This document shows positions 6,989 through 14,927 of a stretch of DNA of 19,055 nucleotides, piece after piece. Under the pieces are notes generated by a model. That model was not told where the DNA came from, ran no database searches, and worked only from the letters and a program-made list of their open reading frames with translations. The DNA comes from an uncultured Actinotalea sp. (GTDB taxonomy: Bacteria; Actinomycetota; Actinomycetes; Actinomycetales; Cellulomonadaceae). How positions within the stretch are numbered: position 1 is the stretch's first letter; every line of letters begins with the position of its first letter. The position numbers and the translations under genes are program-made. The stretch spans positions 1-19,055 of the forward strand of contig NZ_CAMPHH010000026.1 of the NCBI RefSeq assembly GCF_946885855.1. Reading direction: 5' to 3'.

Positions 6989-9900
6989 GTGTCCCAGAAG
7001 GCGCACCCGGATGCAGCGTCGCAGTTCGGAGCGAACCAGTGGCTGGTCGACGAGATGTACGAGCAGTACCTCCAGGACAAGGACGCGGTCGATCCCGCGT
7101 GGTGGGAGTTCTTCGAGGACTACCGCCCGGGGGCTGAGCCCCGCGCTTCCGGCGGTCCGAAGGCGCCCGCCGCCGCCCGGCAGGACCCGCCCGCGGGCCG
7201 CGCGTCGAGCGACGGCGAGCAGGGCGCTGCCGACGCCGGGTCGGATGGCCAGGACGGGTCCGACGGACCCCGCGCCGCCCGCGCACCCCGCGCCGCCGCG
7301 ACCGCGGAGACCGACGCGCCGCGTCCGGCTCCCTCGACGCCGGACGAGCGCCCCGCGCCCGCCGCCCAGGCGCGCCGCTCCCCCGCGCAGGCGACGCCGA
7401 CGACGCCCCGCGAGCCGTCGACCGAGCCGGCCGGCGCCCCTGTGGCGTCCGCCCAGCCCGCGACGGCCCCGTACGCCGAGCAGCCCGCGTCGCGGCTCGA
7501 GCAGCGGGAGGTGCCCGAGCCCGCCGTCGAGCGACTCCGGGGACCGGCCGCCCGGGTCGTGCAGAACATGGAGTCGAGCCTGGGCGTGCCGACCGCCACC
7601 TCGGTGCGCGCGGTCCCGGCGAAGCTCATGGTCGACAACCGGATCGTCATCAACAACCACCTCGCGCGCACCCGCGGGGGCAAGGTCTCGTTCACGCACC
7701 TCATCGGCTACGCCGTGGTCGAGGCGCTCTCCGAGATGCCGGAGATGAACGCCGGCTACACGCTGGTCGACGGCAAGCCCGCCGTCGTCCAGCCGGGCGC
7801 CGTGAACTTCGGCCTCGCGATCGACCTGGCGAAGCCGGACGGCTCGCGCCAGCTCCTCGTCCCGAGCATCAAGGGCGCGGACCGCATGGACTTCGGCCAG
7901 TTCGTGGCCGCGTACGAGGAGCTCGTCCGCCGCGCGCGCGGCGGCAAGCTCACCACCGAGGACTTCGCCGGCACGACCATCACCCTGACCAACCCGGGCA
8001 CGATCGGCACCGTCCACTCCGTGCCGCGGCTCATGGCCGGCCAGGGGACCATCGTCGGCGTCGGCGCGATGGACTACCCCGCCGAGTTCCAGGGCGCCTC
8101 CGACGAGCAGCTCGCGCGGCTGGGCGTCTCCAAGGTGCTCACCCTCACCTCGACGTACGACCACCGGATCATCCAGGGCGCCCAGTCCGGGGACTTCCTG
8201 CGGGTCGTCGCCGCGAAGCTGCTGGGCGAGGGCGGGTTCTACGACCGCGTGTTCGCCGCGGTGCGCATCCCCTACGAGCCGGTCCGCTGGGTGCGGGACA
8301 ACACCGTGGACGCCGACACCGAGGCCGCCAAGCCGGCCCGGATCGCCGAGCTCATCCACGCCTACCGCTCCCGCGGGCACCTCATGGCGGAGACCGACCC
8401 GCTGGCCTACCGCCAGCGCCGGCACCCCGACCTCGACATCCAGAACCACGGCCTGACGCTGTGGGACCTGGACCGGGTGTTCCCGACCGCGGGCTTCACG
8501 GGCAAGCCGCGGGCGCGCCTGCGGGAGATCCTCGGGCTGCTGCGCGACTCCTACTGCCGCACGATCGGCATCGAGTACATGCACCTGCAGGACCCCCGCC
8601 AGCGCCGGTGGCTCCAGGAGCGTCTCGAGGCGGGGTACGCCCGGACGCCGCGCGAGGACCAGCTGCGCATCCTGCGCCGGCTGAACGCCGCGGAGGCCTT
8701 CGAGACCTTCCTGCAGACGAAGTTCGTCGGGCAGAAGCGCTTCTCGCTCGAGGGCGGCGAGGCCCTCATCCCGCTGCTCGACGGCGTGCTGTCCAAGGCG
8801 GCCGAGAGCGGGCTGGACGAGGTGTGCATCGGCATGTCGCACCGCGGACGGCTCAACGTCCTGGCGAACATCGCGGGCAAGAGCTACGCCCAGATCTTCA
8901 AGGAGTTCGAGGGCAACCAGGACCCGCGCAGCGTGCAGGGGTCGGGTGACGTGAAGTACCACCTGGGGACCGAGGGCACCTTCACGGCGGAGACGGGGGC
9001 CACCACCGGCGTGTACCTGGCGGCCAACCCGTCCCACCTCGAGGCCGTCGACCCGGTCCTCGAGGGCGTCGTCCGCGCCAAGCAGGACCGCATCGACCTG
9101 GGCGGCGACGGCTTCTCCGTCCTGCCCGTGCTCATCCACGGCGACGCGGCCTTCGCCGGGCAGGGCGTCGTCGTCGAGACGCTCAACCTGGCGCAGCTGC
9201 GCGGCTACCGGACGGGCGGCACGGTCCACGTCATCGTCAACAACCAGGTCGGCTTCACGACCGGCCCGTCGTCGTCGCGCTCGACCTACTACACGACCGA
9301 CGTGGCCAAGGGCCTGCAGGTCCCGATCTTCCACGTCAACGGCGACGACCCGGAGGCGTGCGTCCGCGTCGCCGAGCTCGCGTTCGAGTTCCGCGAGGAG
9401 TTCGCCCGCGACGTCATCATCGACATGGTCTGCTACCGGCGGCGTGGCCACAACGAGGGCGACGACCCGTCGATGACCCAGCCGCTCATGTACAACCTCA
9501 TCGAGGCCAAGCGCTCGGTCCGCAAGCTCTACACCGAGGCCCTCGTCAGCCGCGGCGACATCACGGTCGACGAGGCCGCCCAGGCCCTCCAGGACTACCA
9601 GTCCCAGCTCGAGCGGGTCTTCACCGAGACGCGTGAGGGCAGCTTCACGCCGCCGGCGAGCACCGAGCCGATCGCAGGGCTGGAGAAGCCGGAGTCCCAG
9701 CTCGAGGACGCCGGGACGATGGTCGGCTGGCGCACGGCGGTGGAGCCGGAGGTGCTGCACCGGATCGGGCGGGCCCACATCCGGCCGCCGGAGGGCTTCA
9801 CGGTCCATCCGAAGCTCGAGCAGCTCCTGGCCAAGCGCGAGCAGATGTCCCGCGAGGGCGGCATCGACTGGGGCTACGGCGAGCTGCTCGCCTTCGGCTC

Positions 9901-10888
9901 CCTGCTGCTGGAGGGCACACCGGTGCGGCTGGCGGGGCAGGACTCCCGGCGCGGCACGTTCGTGCAGCGGCACGCGGTGCTGCACGACCGGCGGACCGGT
10001 GCCGAGTGGACCCCCCTGTTGTACCTGGCCAGCGACCAGGCGAAGTTCTGGGCCTACGACTCCTCGCTCTCGGAGTTCGCCGCCCTCGGGTTCGAGTACG
10101 GGTACTCGGTCGAGCGCCCGGACGCCCTGGTCCTGTGGGAGGCCCAGTTCGGCGACTTCGTCAACGGCGCCCAGACGATCATCGACGAGTTCATCTCCTC
10201 CTCCGAGCAGAAGTGGGGGCAGCGCTCGTCCGTCGTGCTGCTGCTGCCGCACGGCTTCGAGGGGCAGGGGCCGGACCACTCGTCGGCCCGCGTCGAGCGT
10301 TTCCTGCAGCTCTGCGCCGAGGACAACATGACCGTGGCCATGCCGAGCACGCCGGCGTCGTACTTCCACCTGCTGCGCCGCCAGGCGTACGACCGGCCGC
10401 GCCGGCCGCTCGTCGTCGCGACCCCGAAGTCGATGCTGCGGCTCAAGGCCGCGGCCTCGGCGGTCGAGGACTTCACGTCCGGGACGTTCCGGCCGGTCAT
10501 CGGCGAGGGTCACCTCGAGGCCGCCCGGCTGGGTGACGTCGACCGCGTCGTCCTCTGCGCCGGCAAGGTGTACTACGACCTCCTCGCCGAGCGGGCGAAG
10601 CGGAAGGACGAGCGAACGGCGCTGGTGCGGCTGGAGCAGCTCTACCCGCTGGACCGCGACGCCCTGCGCGAGGCCCTCGCACCCTTCGGGGACGCGGCGG
10701 TCGTCTGGGCGCAGGAGGAGCCCGCGAACCAGGGGGCGTGGAGCCACCTGGCGCCCCAGCTGCGGGAGCAGCTCGGCCGGGACGTCGCGCTCGTCTCGCG
10801 CCCGGCGTCCGCCTCCCCCGCGGCCGGATCAGCCAAGACCCACGCCAACGAGCAGGTCGCGCTCGTGGAGGCCGCGTTCACGCGGTGA
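6989..10888 (+). CDS. kgd: Multifunctional 2-oxoglutarate decarboxylase/dehydrogenase E1 with fused E2 domain
   Basis: The 1299-aa product is the actinobacterial one-chain E2-E1 enzyme of the TCA cycle. Residues 1-45 ([20 protein letters not shown]) are the E1o N-terminal segment. A disordered Ala/Pro/Arg linker follows (about 46-185), then an E2 acyltransferase catalytic domain (about 190-430) with DHRIIQG containing catalytic His392. The thiamin-diphosphate E1 portion (about 450-1299) has [10 protein letters not shown] (near 716), NNQVGFTT and the transketolase-like C-terminus. There is no lipoyl domain, as is usual; it must work with a separate lipoylated E2 and E3. Homologues make succinyl-CoA in the complex and can decarboxylate 2-oxoglutarate, and are inhibited by FHA proteins (GarA/OdhI). 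The length exceeds mycobacterial Kgd (about 1230 aa), mainly in the linker. The GTG at 6989 was chosen for AGAGGG 10 nt upstream; a GTG at 6968 is possible. Confidence 0.95.
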   Translation: MSQKAHPDAASQFGANQWLVDEMYEQYLQDKDAVDPAWWEFFEDYRPGAEPRASGGPKAPAAARQDPPAGRASSDGEQGAADAGSDGQDGSDGPRAARAPRAAATAETDAPRPAPSTPDERPAPAAQARRSPAQATPTTPREPSTEPAGAPVASAQPATAPYAEQPASRLEQREVPEPAVERLRGPAARVVQNMESSLGVPTATSVRAVPAKLMVDNRIVINNHLARTRGGKVSFTHLIGYAVVEALSEMPEMNAGYTLVDGKPAVVQPGAVNFGLAIDLAKPDGSRQLLVPSIKGADRMDFGQFVAAYEELVRRARGGKLTTEDFAGTTITLTNPGTIGTVHSVPRLMAGQGTIVGVGAMDYPAEFQGASDEQLARLGVSKVLTLTSTYDHRIIQGAQSGDFLRVVAAKLLGEGGFYDRVFAAVRIPYEPVRWVRDNTVDADTEAAKPARIAELIHAYRSRGHLMAETDPLAYRQRRHPDLDIQNHGLTLWDLDRVFPTAGFTGKPRARLREILGLLRDSYCRTIGIEYMHLQDPRQRRWLQERLEAGYARTPREDQLRILRRLNAAEAFETFLQTKFVGQKRFSLEGGEALIPLLDGVLSKAAESGLDEVCIGMSHRGRLNVLANIAGKSYAQIFKEFEGNQDPRSVQGSGDVKYHLGTEGTFTAETGATTGVYLAANPSHLEAVDPVLEGVVRAKQDRIDLGGDGFSVLPVLIHGDAAFAGQGVVVETLNLAQLRGYRTGGTVHVIVNNQVGFTTGPSSSRSTYYTTDVAKGLQVPIFHVNGDDPEACVRVAELAFEFREEFARDVIIDMVCYRRRGHNEGDDPSMTQPLMYNLIEAKRSVRKLYTEALVSRGDITVDEAAQALQDYQSQLERVFTETREGSFTPPASTEPIAGLEKPESQLEDAGTMVGWRTAVEPEVLHRIGRAHIRPPEGFTVHPKLEQLLAKREQMSREGGIDWGYGELLAFGSLLLEGTPVRLAGQDSRRGTFVQRHAVLHDRRTGAEWTPLLYLASDQAKFWAYDSSLSEFAALGFEYGYSVERPDALVLWEAQFGDFVNGAQTIIDEFISSSEQKWGQRSSVVLLLPHGFEGQGPDHSSARVERFLQLCAEDNMTVAMPSTPASYFHLLRRQAYDRPRRPLVVATPKSMLRLKAAASAVEDFTSGTFRPVIGEGHLEAARLGDVDRVVLCAGKVYYDLLAERAKRKDERTALVRLEQLYPLDRDALREALAPFGDAAVVWAQEEPANQGAWSHLAPQLREQLGRDVALVSRPASASPAAGSAKTHANEQVALVEAAFTR

Positions 10889-10896
10889 CCGCCACC

Positions 10897-10932
10897 GACC
10901 GACGGCGGCCGCCCCGCGTGCCGCCGTCGGTC
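10897..10932 (+). terminator. kgd terminator hairpin
   Basis: A 12-bp perfect stem (10897-10908 with 10921-10932) with a 12-nt loop starts 8 nt after the kgd stop. There is no U-tract. It lies before the Shine-Dalgarno of the next gene and probably separates the two transcripts. Confidence 0.65.
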
Positions 10933-10979
10933 CGGCGCGCCCCTGCGCCACACTCGTGCCACGAGCGACAGGAGGAACG

Positions 10980-11585
10980 GTGACCGACCGTGCGCTGCGC
11001 ATCTGCGTCGTCGGGGACGAGCTCGTCGCCGGGTACGGCGACCCCCGGGCGCTCGGCTGGGTCGGCCGGGTCGCGGCCCGGACGCCCTGCGAGCCGCCCG
11101 CCCTCGTCCTGCCCCTTGCGGTGCCCGGCGAGACGACGTCGGGCCTCGGCGCCCGGTGGGAGGCGGAGGTGCTGGCACGCCTCGGTCAGGACCCCGCCGT
11201 CGACGCCCGGCTCGTCGTCGCGCTCAGCCACGCCGACCTCGCGGCCGGGATCTCCCTGGCCCGCAGCCGGCTCAACCTCGCCAACGTCCTCGACGTCGCG
11301 GAGCAGCGGCGCGTCCACACGTTCGTCGTCGGTCCCCCGCCGTCCTCCCGGGAGGACCCGGAGCGCCAGGCGGAGCTCTCCGCGGCCTTCGGGGACGTCG
11401 CCCGCCGACGTCAGGTCCCCTACGTCGACACCTTCACGCCGCTGGTGCAGCACGAGCAGTGGCTCGTCGACCTCGCCGGCAGCGACGGACGGACGCCGGG
11501 GCAGGCCGGCTACGGCCTCATGGCGTGGCTCGTCCTGCACGGCGGCTGGCACCGCTGGCTCGGCCTCCCGGACGACGACGCCTGA
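10980..11585 (+). CDS. SGNH/GDSL-like protein with degenerate active site
   Basis: This 201-aa protein without a signal peptide keeps the layout of small SGNH hydrolases but has lost catalytic residues. Block I reads VGDELVAGYGD, with Glu14 where the nucleophilic Ser of GDS belongs. Block II keeps Gly50 in PGETTSG. Block III reads SHAD, with Ala85 where Asn of GxND is expected. Block V reads DGRTPGQAGYG, with Asp169 kept but Thr172 replacing His. Hydrolase activity is therefore unlikely; a ligand-binding or scaffolding role is an inference. The GTG at 10980 follows AGGAGG by 4 nt. It lies just after kgd but behind a terminator hairpin. The 39-nt gap to the convergent pilT-like gene shows no clear hairpin. 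Confidence 0.75.
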   Translation: MTDRALRICVVGDELVAGYGDPRALGWVGRVAARTPCEPPALVLPLAVPGETTSGLGARWEAEVLARLGQDPAVDARLVVALSHADLAAGISLARSRLNLANVLDVAEQRRVHTFVVGPPPSSREDPERQAELSAAFGDVARRRQVPYVDTFTPLVQHEQWLVDLAGSDGRTPGQAGYGLMAWLVLHGGWHRWLGLPDDDA

Positions 11586-11624
11586 CCGCCTGCCCCCGTT
11601 CAGCGACGCGCGGAGCCGCCGGCG

Positions 11625-12713
11625 TCAGCGCACCACCCCGGCGCCCCGCAGCTGGACCGTGAGGTCCTGGGGCTTCGTGGAGACCGTGAGCGCGTCCTCG
11701 TAGGTGATGACGCCGTCCCGGACCATCTGGAAGAGGTGCTGGTCGAACGTCTGCATCTTGTAGAACTCGCCGTCGGCGATGAGGTCCTCGATCGGCGGGT
11801 TGTCGTACGGCTCCTGGATCGCCTCGGCCGTACGGCCGGTGTTCACCATGACCTCCACGACGACGGCGCGCCCCTGGCCGTCCGCCCGACGGACGAGGCG
11901 CTGGGACACGATCCCGCGCAGCGCCTGGGCGAGGGCGTGCCGGATCTGCTTCTGCTCGTGCGGCTGGAAGAAGTCGACGATGCGGTTGATCGTCTCCTGG
12001 GCGTCGATCGTGTGGAGCGTCGACATGACCAGGTGCCCGGTCTCCGCCGCCGACAGCGCGGCGCGCACCGTCTCGACGTCGCGCATCTCGCCGACGAGGA
12101 TCACGTCGGGGTCCTGACGCATCGCCGCGCGGAGCGCCACCGTGAAGTCGGCCGTGTCGTGGTGGACCTCCCGCTGGGAGATCATCGCCTTCTTGTCGGC
12201 GTGCAGGATCTCGATCGGGTCCTCGATCGTGACGATGTTGACCTCGCGGTAGGTGTTGATGAGGTCGACCATCGAGGCGAGCGTCGTCGTCTTGCCCGAG
12301 CCCGTGGGGCCGGTCACGAGGACGAGGCCCCGGGGCTCGAGCGCGAGCTCGCCGACGACCTCCGGGAGCGCCAGCTCCACCAGCGACTGGGCGCCCTGGG
12401 AGACCCGCCGGAACACCATGCCGACGGTCCCGCGGGCCTGGTAGGCGTTGACGCGGAACCGACCCACGCCGGACAGCGAGTAGGCGAAGTCGGCCTCGTG
12501 CGTGAGCGCGAAGCTCTCCTGCAGGTCCGCCGGCAGCACCTCCTCGAGCATGCTCGCCGTGTCGGTCGGCGTGAGCGTGGGCACCTGCAGCCGGCGCAAC
12601 CGTCCGTCGACGCGCAGGCGCGGGGGCGAGCCCACCTTGCAGTGCAGGTCCGACGCGTTCGACCCGCCGAGCGCGTGGAGCAGGGGGATGACGGACTGCG
12701 GCTGCGTGCTCAC
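11625..12713 (-). CDS. PilT-type type IV pilus retraction ATPase
   Basis: The 362-aa product has a PAS-like N-terminal domain (1-100) and a RecA-like secretion ATPase core. The core shows Walker A GPTGSGKT (135-142), Asp box VTIEDPIE (161-168), Walker B with VILVGEMRD (204-212), His box HLVMSTLHT (227-235) and an arm motif RGIVSQRL. The length and motifs match PilT, the hexameric motor that depolymerises type IV pili, rather than the larger PilB. The only start is the GTG at 12713, because an in-frame TAG lies three codons upstream; its AGGAGG is unusually close (2 nt). No pilin, PilB, PilC or prepilin peptidase gene is in the window, so its system must be elsewhere or it has another role. 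Confidence 0.9.
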   Translation of the reverse strand: MSTQPQSVIPLLHALGGSNASDLHCKVGSPPRLRVDGRLRRLQVPTLTPTDTASMLEEVLPADLQESFALTHEADFAYSLSGVGRFRVNAYQARGTVGMVFRRVSQGAQSLVELALPEVVGELALEPRGLVLVTGPTGSGKTTTLASMVDLINTYREVNIVTIEDPIEILHADKKAMISQREVHHDTADFTVALRAAMRQDPDVILVGEMRDVETVRAALSAAETGHLVMSTLHTIDAQETINRIVDFFQPHEQKQIRHALAQALRGIVSQRLVRRADGQGRAVVVEVMVNTGRTAEAIQEPYDNPPIEDLIADGEFYKMQTFDQHLFQMVRDGVITYEDALTVSTKPQDLTVQLRGAGVVR

Positions 12714-12756
12714 GCCCTCCTATCGGCGGGCGGCGGTGCCGCCGTGAGGGATTAGC

Positions 12757-12788
12757 ACGGCATCCTGCACGGCATCGTCCACGGCATC
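12757..12788. repeat. Three 12-bp-spaced direct repeats between pilT-like gene and bL37
   Basis: ACGGCATC occurs at 12757-12764, 12769-12776 and 12781-12788, each preceded by C and separated by 4 variable bases. The 12-bp period is close to one helical turn. The block lies in the divergent promoter region (12714-12890) and may be an iterated protein-binding site. The rest of that gap has no convincing promoter boxes. Confidence 0.5.
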
Positions 12789-12890
12789 GCCGCGGGCCGA
12801 CCGATGCGCGTCAGGCGAGCCCGGTGTGGGACGATGTCCGCTTGTGTGCCCGGCTCGCCCGGGTGCCGACGACCGACCCGAGGAGTGACG

Positions 12891-12965
12891 ATGAGCAAGC
12901 GCGGACGCAAGCGCCGGTCCCGCAAGGGCAGCGCCGCCAACCACGGCAAGCGCCCCAACGCCTGA
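12891..12965 (+). CDS. Large-subunit ribosomal protein bL37 (AURKAIP1/COX24 domain), 24 aa
   Basis: The tiny open frame encodes a 24-residue, very basic peptide starting MSKRGRKRRS and ending ANHGKRPNA. This closely matches actinobacterial bL37, first seen in mycobacterial ribosome structures as a short peptide buried in the 50S subunit. The ATG has a GAGGAG Shine-Dalgarno at 12880-12885 with a 5-nt spacer. The gene is followed at once by a perfect terminator, so it is probably a single-gene transcript. It is divergent from the pilT-like gene and convergent with rsrA. Its length and composition are normal for the family, and automatic gene callers easily miss it. Confidence 0.9.
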   Translation: MSKRGRKRRSRKGSAANHGKRPNA

Positions 12966-12978
12966 GAGGCGCGCATCC

Positions 12979-13024
12979 ACGAGTGAGGGCGGCCGGTCCC
13001 GCAGGACCGGCCGCCCTCACTCGT
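12979..13024. terminator. Bidirectional terminator with 21-bp perfect stem
   Basis: Positions 12979-12999 and 13004-13024 are perfectly complementary around a 4-nt CGCA loop. It starts 13 nt after the bL37 stop and ends 32 nt before the end of the convergent rsrA gene, so it can serve both strands. It is the longest perfect stem I found in the window. Confidence 0.85.
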
Positions 13025-13056
13025 CCCTGGATCGGTCACGCGCAGGCGTACGGCCC

Positions 13057-13350
13057 CTACAGGTCACCGATCTGCGTGCGCAGGACGGTGAGCTGCTGCC
13101 GGATCCGCAGGTGCAGCTCCGCCGGCGCCGCCTCGGCGCACGAACGTCGGACGAGCTTCTTGAGGTGGTCCTCGACGTCGTAGGCGGACAGGCACGGCTC
13201 GCAGTCGGCGAGGTGCTGCCGGATGCGGTCGCCGTCGGCCTCGTCGATCTCCTGGTCGAGGAACTCGAAGAGCCGGGACAGCGCCTCGGCGCAGTCCACC
13301 GCGCCGTCGTCGTGCCCACCCCGTGCCAGGGGCGACATTCCCGCGCTCAC
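13057..13350 (-). CDS. rsrA: Zinc-binding redox anti-sigma factor, RsrA family
   Basis: The 97-aa cytosolic protein has the ZAS signature HLADCEPC (His46, Cys50, Cys53) plus the upstream Cys20, the four positions that bind zinc and form the thiol switch in RsrA. A further Cys71 lies in VRRSC, where Streptomyces RsrA has a CC pair. In the family, reduced RsrA sequesters SigR and disulfide stress releases it. The GTG start at 13350 overlaps the sigma-factor stop as GTGA, indicating translational coupling and balanced synthesis. An internal ATG at 13338 is possible but lacks a Shine-Dalgarno. Homologues are called RsrA in Streptomyces and RshA in mycobacteria. Confidence 0.92.
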   Translation of the reverse strand: MSAGMSPLARGGHDDGAVDCAEALSRLFEFLDQEIDEADGDRIRQHLADCEPCLSAYDVEDHLKKLVRRSCAEAAPAELHLRIRQQLTVLRTQIGDL

Positions 13351-13967
13351 CGGTCACCACCCTCCGTCGACGCCGGGACGAGTCCGCGCTCGCGCGCGTA
13401 GTCGGTGAGGAGCTCCCGCAGCTGCCGTCGGCCGCGGTGCAGCCGCGACATGACCGTGCCGATCGGCGTGCCCATGATCTCGGCGATCTCCTTGTAGGCG
13501 AAGCCCTCGACATCGGCGAGGTACACGGCGATCCGGAACTCCTCGCCGATCGACTGGAGCGCCTCCTTGACGTCCGAGTCCGGCAGGTTGTCCAGGGCCT
13601 CGGCCTCGGCCGAGCGCAGCCCGGTCGAGGTGTGCGAGGCCGCTCGGGCGATCTGCCAGTCCTCGATCTCGTCCGAGCCGGACTGCAAAGGCTCCCGCTG
13701 CTTCTTGCGGTAGCTGTTGATGAACGTGTTGGTGAGGATGCGGTACAGCCACGCCTTGAGGTTCGTGCCGGGCCGGTACTGGTGGAAGGCGGCGAAGGCC
13801 TTGGCCACGGTCTCCTGGACCAGGTCCTCGGCGTCGGCGGGGTTGCGCGTCATCCGCAGCGCCGCGGAGTACAGCTGGTCGACGTAGACCAGCGCCTCCT
13901 TCTCGAAGCGCTCGGCGCGCGCGCCGTCGTCCTCCTCGGCCGGAGCCCGGTGCGTGTCCTCGCTCAT
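13347..13967 (-). CDS. sigR: ECF sigma factor SigR/SigH (thiol-oxidative stress), short isoform
   Basis: The 206-aa product has sigma region 2 (about 15-85) with [12 protein letters not shown] and [16 protein letters not shown], and region 4 (about 130-190) with [19 protein letters not shown] and the [12 protein letters not shown] recognition helix. It is nearly collinear with Streptomyces SigR and mycobacterial SigH, which switch on thioredoxin, mycothiol and protease genes during disulfide or heat stress. The ATG at 13967 gives the usual family length. It lacks a Shine-Dalgarno, but TAGGCT (13981-13976 on the minus strand) lies 8 nt upstream and could drive a leaderless mRNA. The frame continues upstream to an ATG at 14150, giving a 267-aa isoform described separately. 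The gene overlaps rsrA at its 3' end. Confidence 0.93.
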   Translation of the reverse strand: MSEDTHRAPAEEDDGARAERFEKEALVYVDQLYSAALRMTRNPADAEDLVQETVAKAFAAFHQYRPGTNLKAWLYRILTNTFINSYRKKQREPLQSGSDEIEDWQIARAASHTSTGLRSAEAEALDNLPDSDVKEALQSIGEEFRIAVYLADVEGFAYKEIAEIMGTPIGTVMSRLHRGRRQLRELLTDYARERGLVPASTEGGDR

Positions 13968-14150
13968 CGGGAGCGAGCCTAGCCGCACGACCGGCACCGT
14001 GCGGTCGAGCCGTCGCCCGGGACTCCCCGCGGTCGTGGGACGCAGGGCCTGAGGCCGGTTCCGGGGACCGCGGCGCCGGGTCCCGGGCGGGCCGACGACG
14101 GCGCCCCGCACCGGCTCGGTCACCACGACCGACGTGCTGGTGGCAGTCAT
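13968..14150 (-). other. In-frame N-terminal extension encoding a long SigR isoform
   Basis: From the ATG at 14150 the frame reads 61 extra residues (starting [10 protein letters not shown], rich in Arg, Pro and Gly) without a stop into the sigma factor. The ATG is 9 nt after the -10 of a SigR-type promoter, so the induced transcript would start almost at this codon. S. coelicolor SigR has a comparable 55-residue extension (SigR') made from its self-activated promoter and degraded faster. The start further up at 14225 would lie upstream of that promoter and is unlikely. Confidence 0.55.
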
Positions 14151-14159
14151 GCCTGTGCG

Positions 14160-14187
14160 AACGCGGCCCGACCGCGGACGCATTCCC
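14160..14187 (-). promoter_or_regulatory. SigR/SigH-type autoregulatory promoter
   Basis: On the minus strand GGGAAT (14187-14182) is followed after 19 nt by GTT (14162-14160), matching the GGAAT-N18/19-GTT signature of SigR/SigH promoters. It points into sigR-rsrA, the expected positive feedback loop. The predicted start is near 14152, next to the long-isoform ATG at 14150. Confidence 0.75.
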
Positions 14188-14235
14188 GCACCGGGCGAGC
14201 GGAGCGATCGGCGGGCGACGGCCACGTCGACCGGC

Positions 14236-14241
14236 TAGCGT
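14236..14241 (+). promoter_or_regulatory. Candidate -10 (TAGCGT) for the DoxX-like gene
   Basis: TAGCGT fits TANNNT and would give a leader of about 30 nt carrying the AAGGAG at 14266-14271. No clear -35 was seen. Confidence 0.3.
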
Positions 14242-14277
14242 GAACGGTGCCCGTCCGCCGCGCAGAAGGAGACGTCC

Positions 14278-14847
14278 ATGCTCGTCCGGCGCATCGCCCG
14301 CCCCCTCCTCGCCACCGCGTTCGTCGCCGACGGCCTCGACGCCGTGCGGCACCCGCAGGCGCACGTCGACCGGGCCGAGACGGCCTACCGGCGACTCGCG
14401 GACCAGGTGGACCTGCCGGCCGTCGACCGCCGCCGCATGACCTCGGCCGTGCGCATCCACGGCGCCGCGGTGACGGTCGCCGGCATCGCCCTCGCCGTCG
14501 GGCGTGCGCCCCGCACCGCCGCGCTGGCCCTTGCGGTGCTCACGGCGCCCGTGGCCGCCGCGCATGCCCCGTGGCCGCCGGCGGGCGCCGCCTCCCGGGG
14601 GAGCCTGCTCACCCGGCTGCGGGCCACCGCCGACGCCGAGGGGGCCGACCGCTTCCTGCGGGACCTGTCCCTCCTCGGGGCGACGGTCATCGCGGCCGTG
14701 GACCTCGAGGGTCGGCCCGGCCTGCTGTGGCGGGCCGGCCACGCCCGGATCGACCGGGCCGCCACCAAGGAGGCCCGCGCCGCCGTCGCCGACGCACGTC
14801 GGGAGATGCGGGCCGCGCTGAAGGAGGCGCGACGGGTCGCGGACTGA
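14278..14847 (+). CDS. DoxX-like membrane protein
   Basis: The 189-aa product looks like the DoxX family. It has an N-terminal ARPLLATAFVADGLDAVRHP segment, a second hydrophobic region around 54-75 (VRIHGAAVTVAGIALAVG), a third around 77-97, and a fourth around 127-145 (LRDLSLLGATVIAAVD). A charged Ala/Arg/Glu C-terminal helix (160-189) probably faces the cytoplasm. DoxX proteins are small four-helix membrane proteins; some mycobacterial ones act with superoxide dismutase and thiosulfate sulfurtransferase, so a redox role beside sigR is plausible but unproven. The ATG at 14278 has AAGGAG with a 6-nt spacer. It is divergent from sigR and upstream of aroA. Confidence 0.8.
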   Translation: MLVRRIARPLLATAFVADGLDAVRHPQAHVDRAETAYRRLADQVDLPAVDRRRMTSAVRIHGAAVTVAGIALAVGRAPRTAALALAVLTAPVAAAHAPWPPAGAASRGSLLTRLRATADAEGADRFLRDLSLLGATVIAAVDLEGRPGLLWRAGHARIDRAATKEARAAVADARREMRAALKEARRVAD

Positions 14848-14879
14848 GCAGGTGCGGGCCGAGGTCGCGGGTGCGACCG

Positions 14880-14915
14880 CCGCGGACGGCGCCGGGTGAC
14901 CGCGGACGCCGCCGG
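14880..14915. repeat. Two 16-bp direct repeats abutting the aroA -10 box
   Basis: CCGCGGACGGCGCCGG (14880-14895) and a copy with one change (14900-14915) are separated by GTGA, 20 bp start to start or about two helical turns. The second copy ends at the base before TAACCT. This is an operator-like arrangement across the -35 zone. Confidence 0.5.
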
Positions 14916-14921
14916 TAACCT
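14916..14921 (+). promoter_or_regulatory. Candidate -10 (TAACCT) for leaderless aroA
   Basis: TAACCT fits TANNNT and ends 6 nt before the aroA ATG, so transcription would start at about the A of ATG. No Shine-Dalgarno precedes the ATG, which supports a leaderless mRNA. Confidence 0.5.
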
Positions 14922-14927
14922 CGCACC

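Noticed and set aside
6956..10747. 1263-residue minus-strand open frame opposite kgd
   Set aside because: Composition is the usual antisense shadow of a high-GC gene (Arg, Val, Asp, Gly rich), and the plus strand has a recognised enzyme with intact motifs.
12720..12980. Minus-strand frame opposite bL37 containing a DAVDDAVQDAV repeat
   Set aside because: It runs antisense to bL37, has no family match, and its peptide repeat is only the translation of the 12-bp DNA repeats.
14151..14225. Most upstream start of the sigma factor at 14225
   Set aside because: It lies upstream of the SigR-type promoter and of its predicted transcription start, so the induced mRNA would not contain it.
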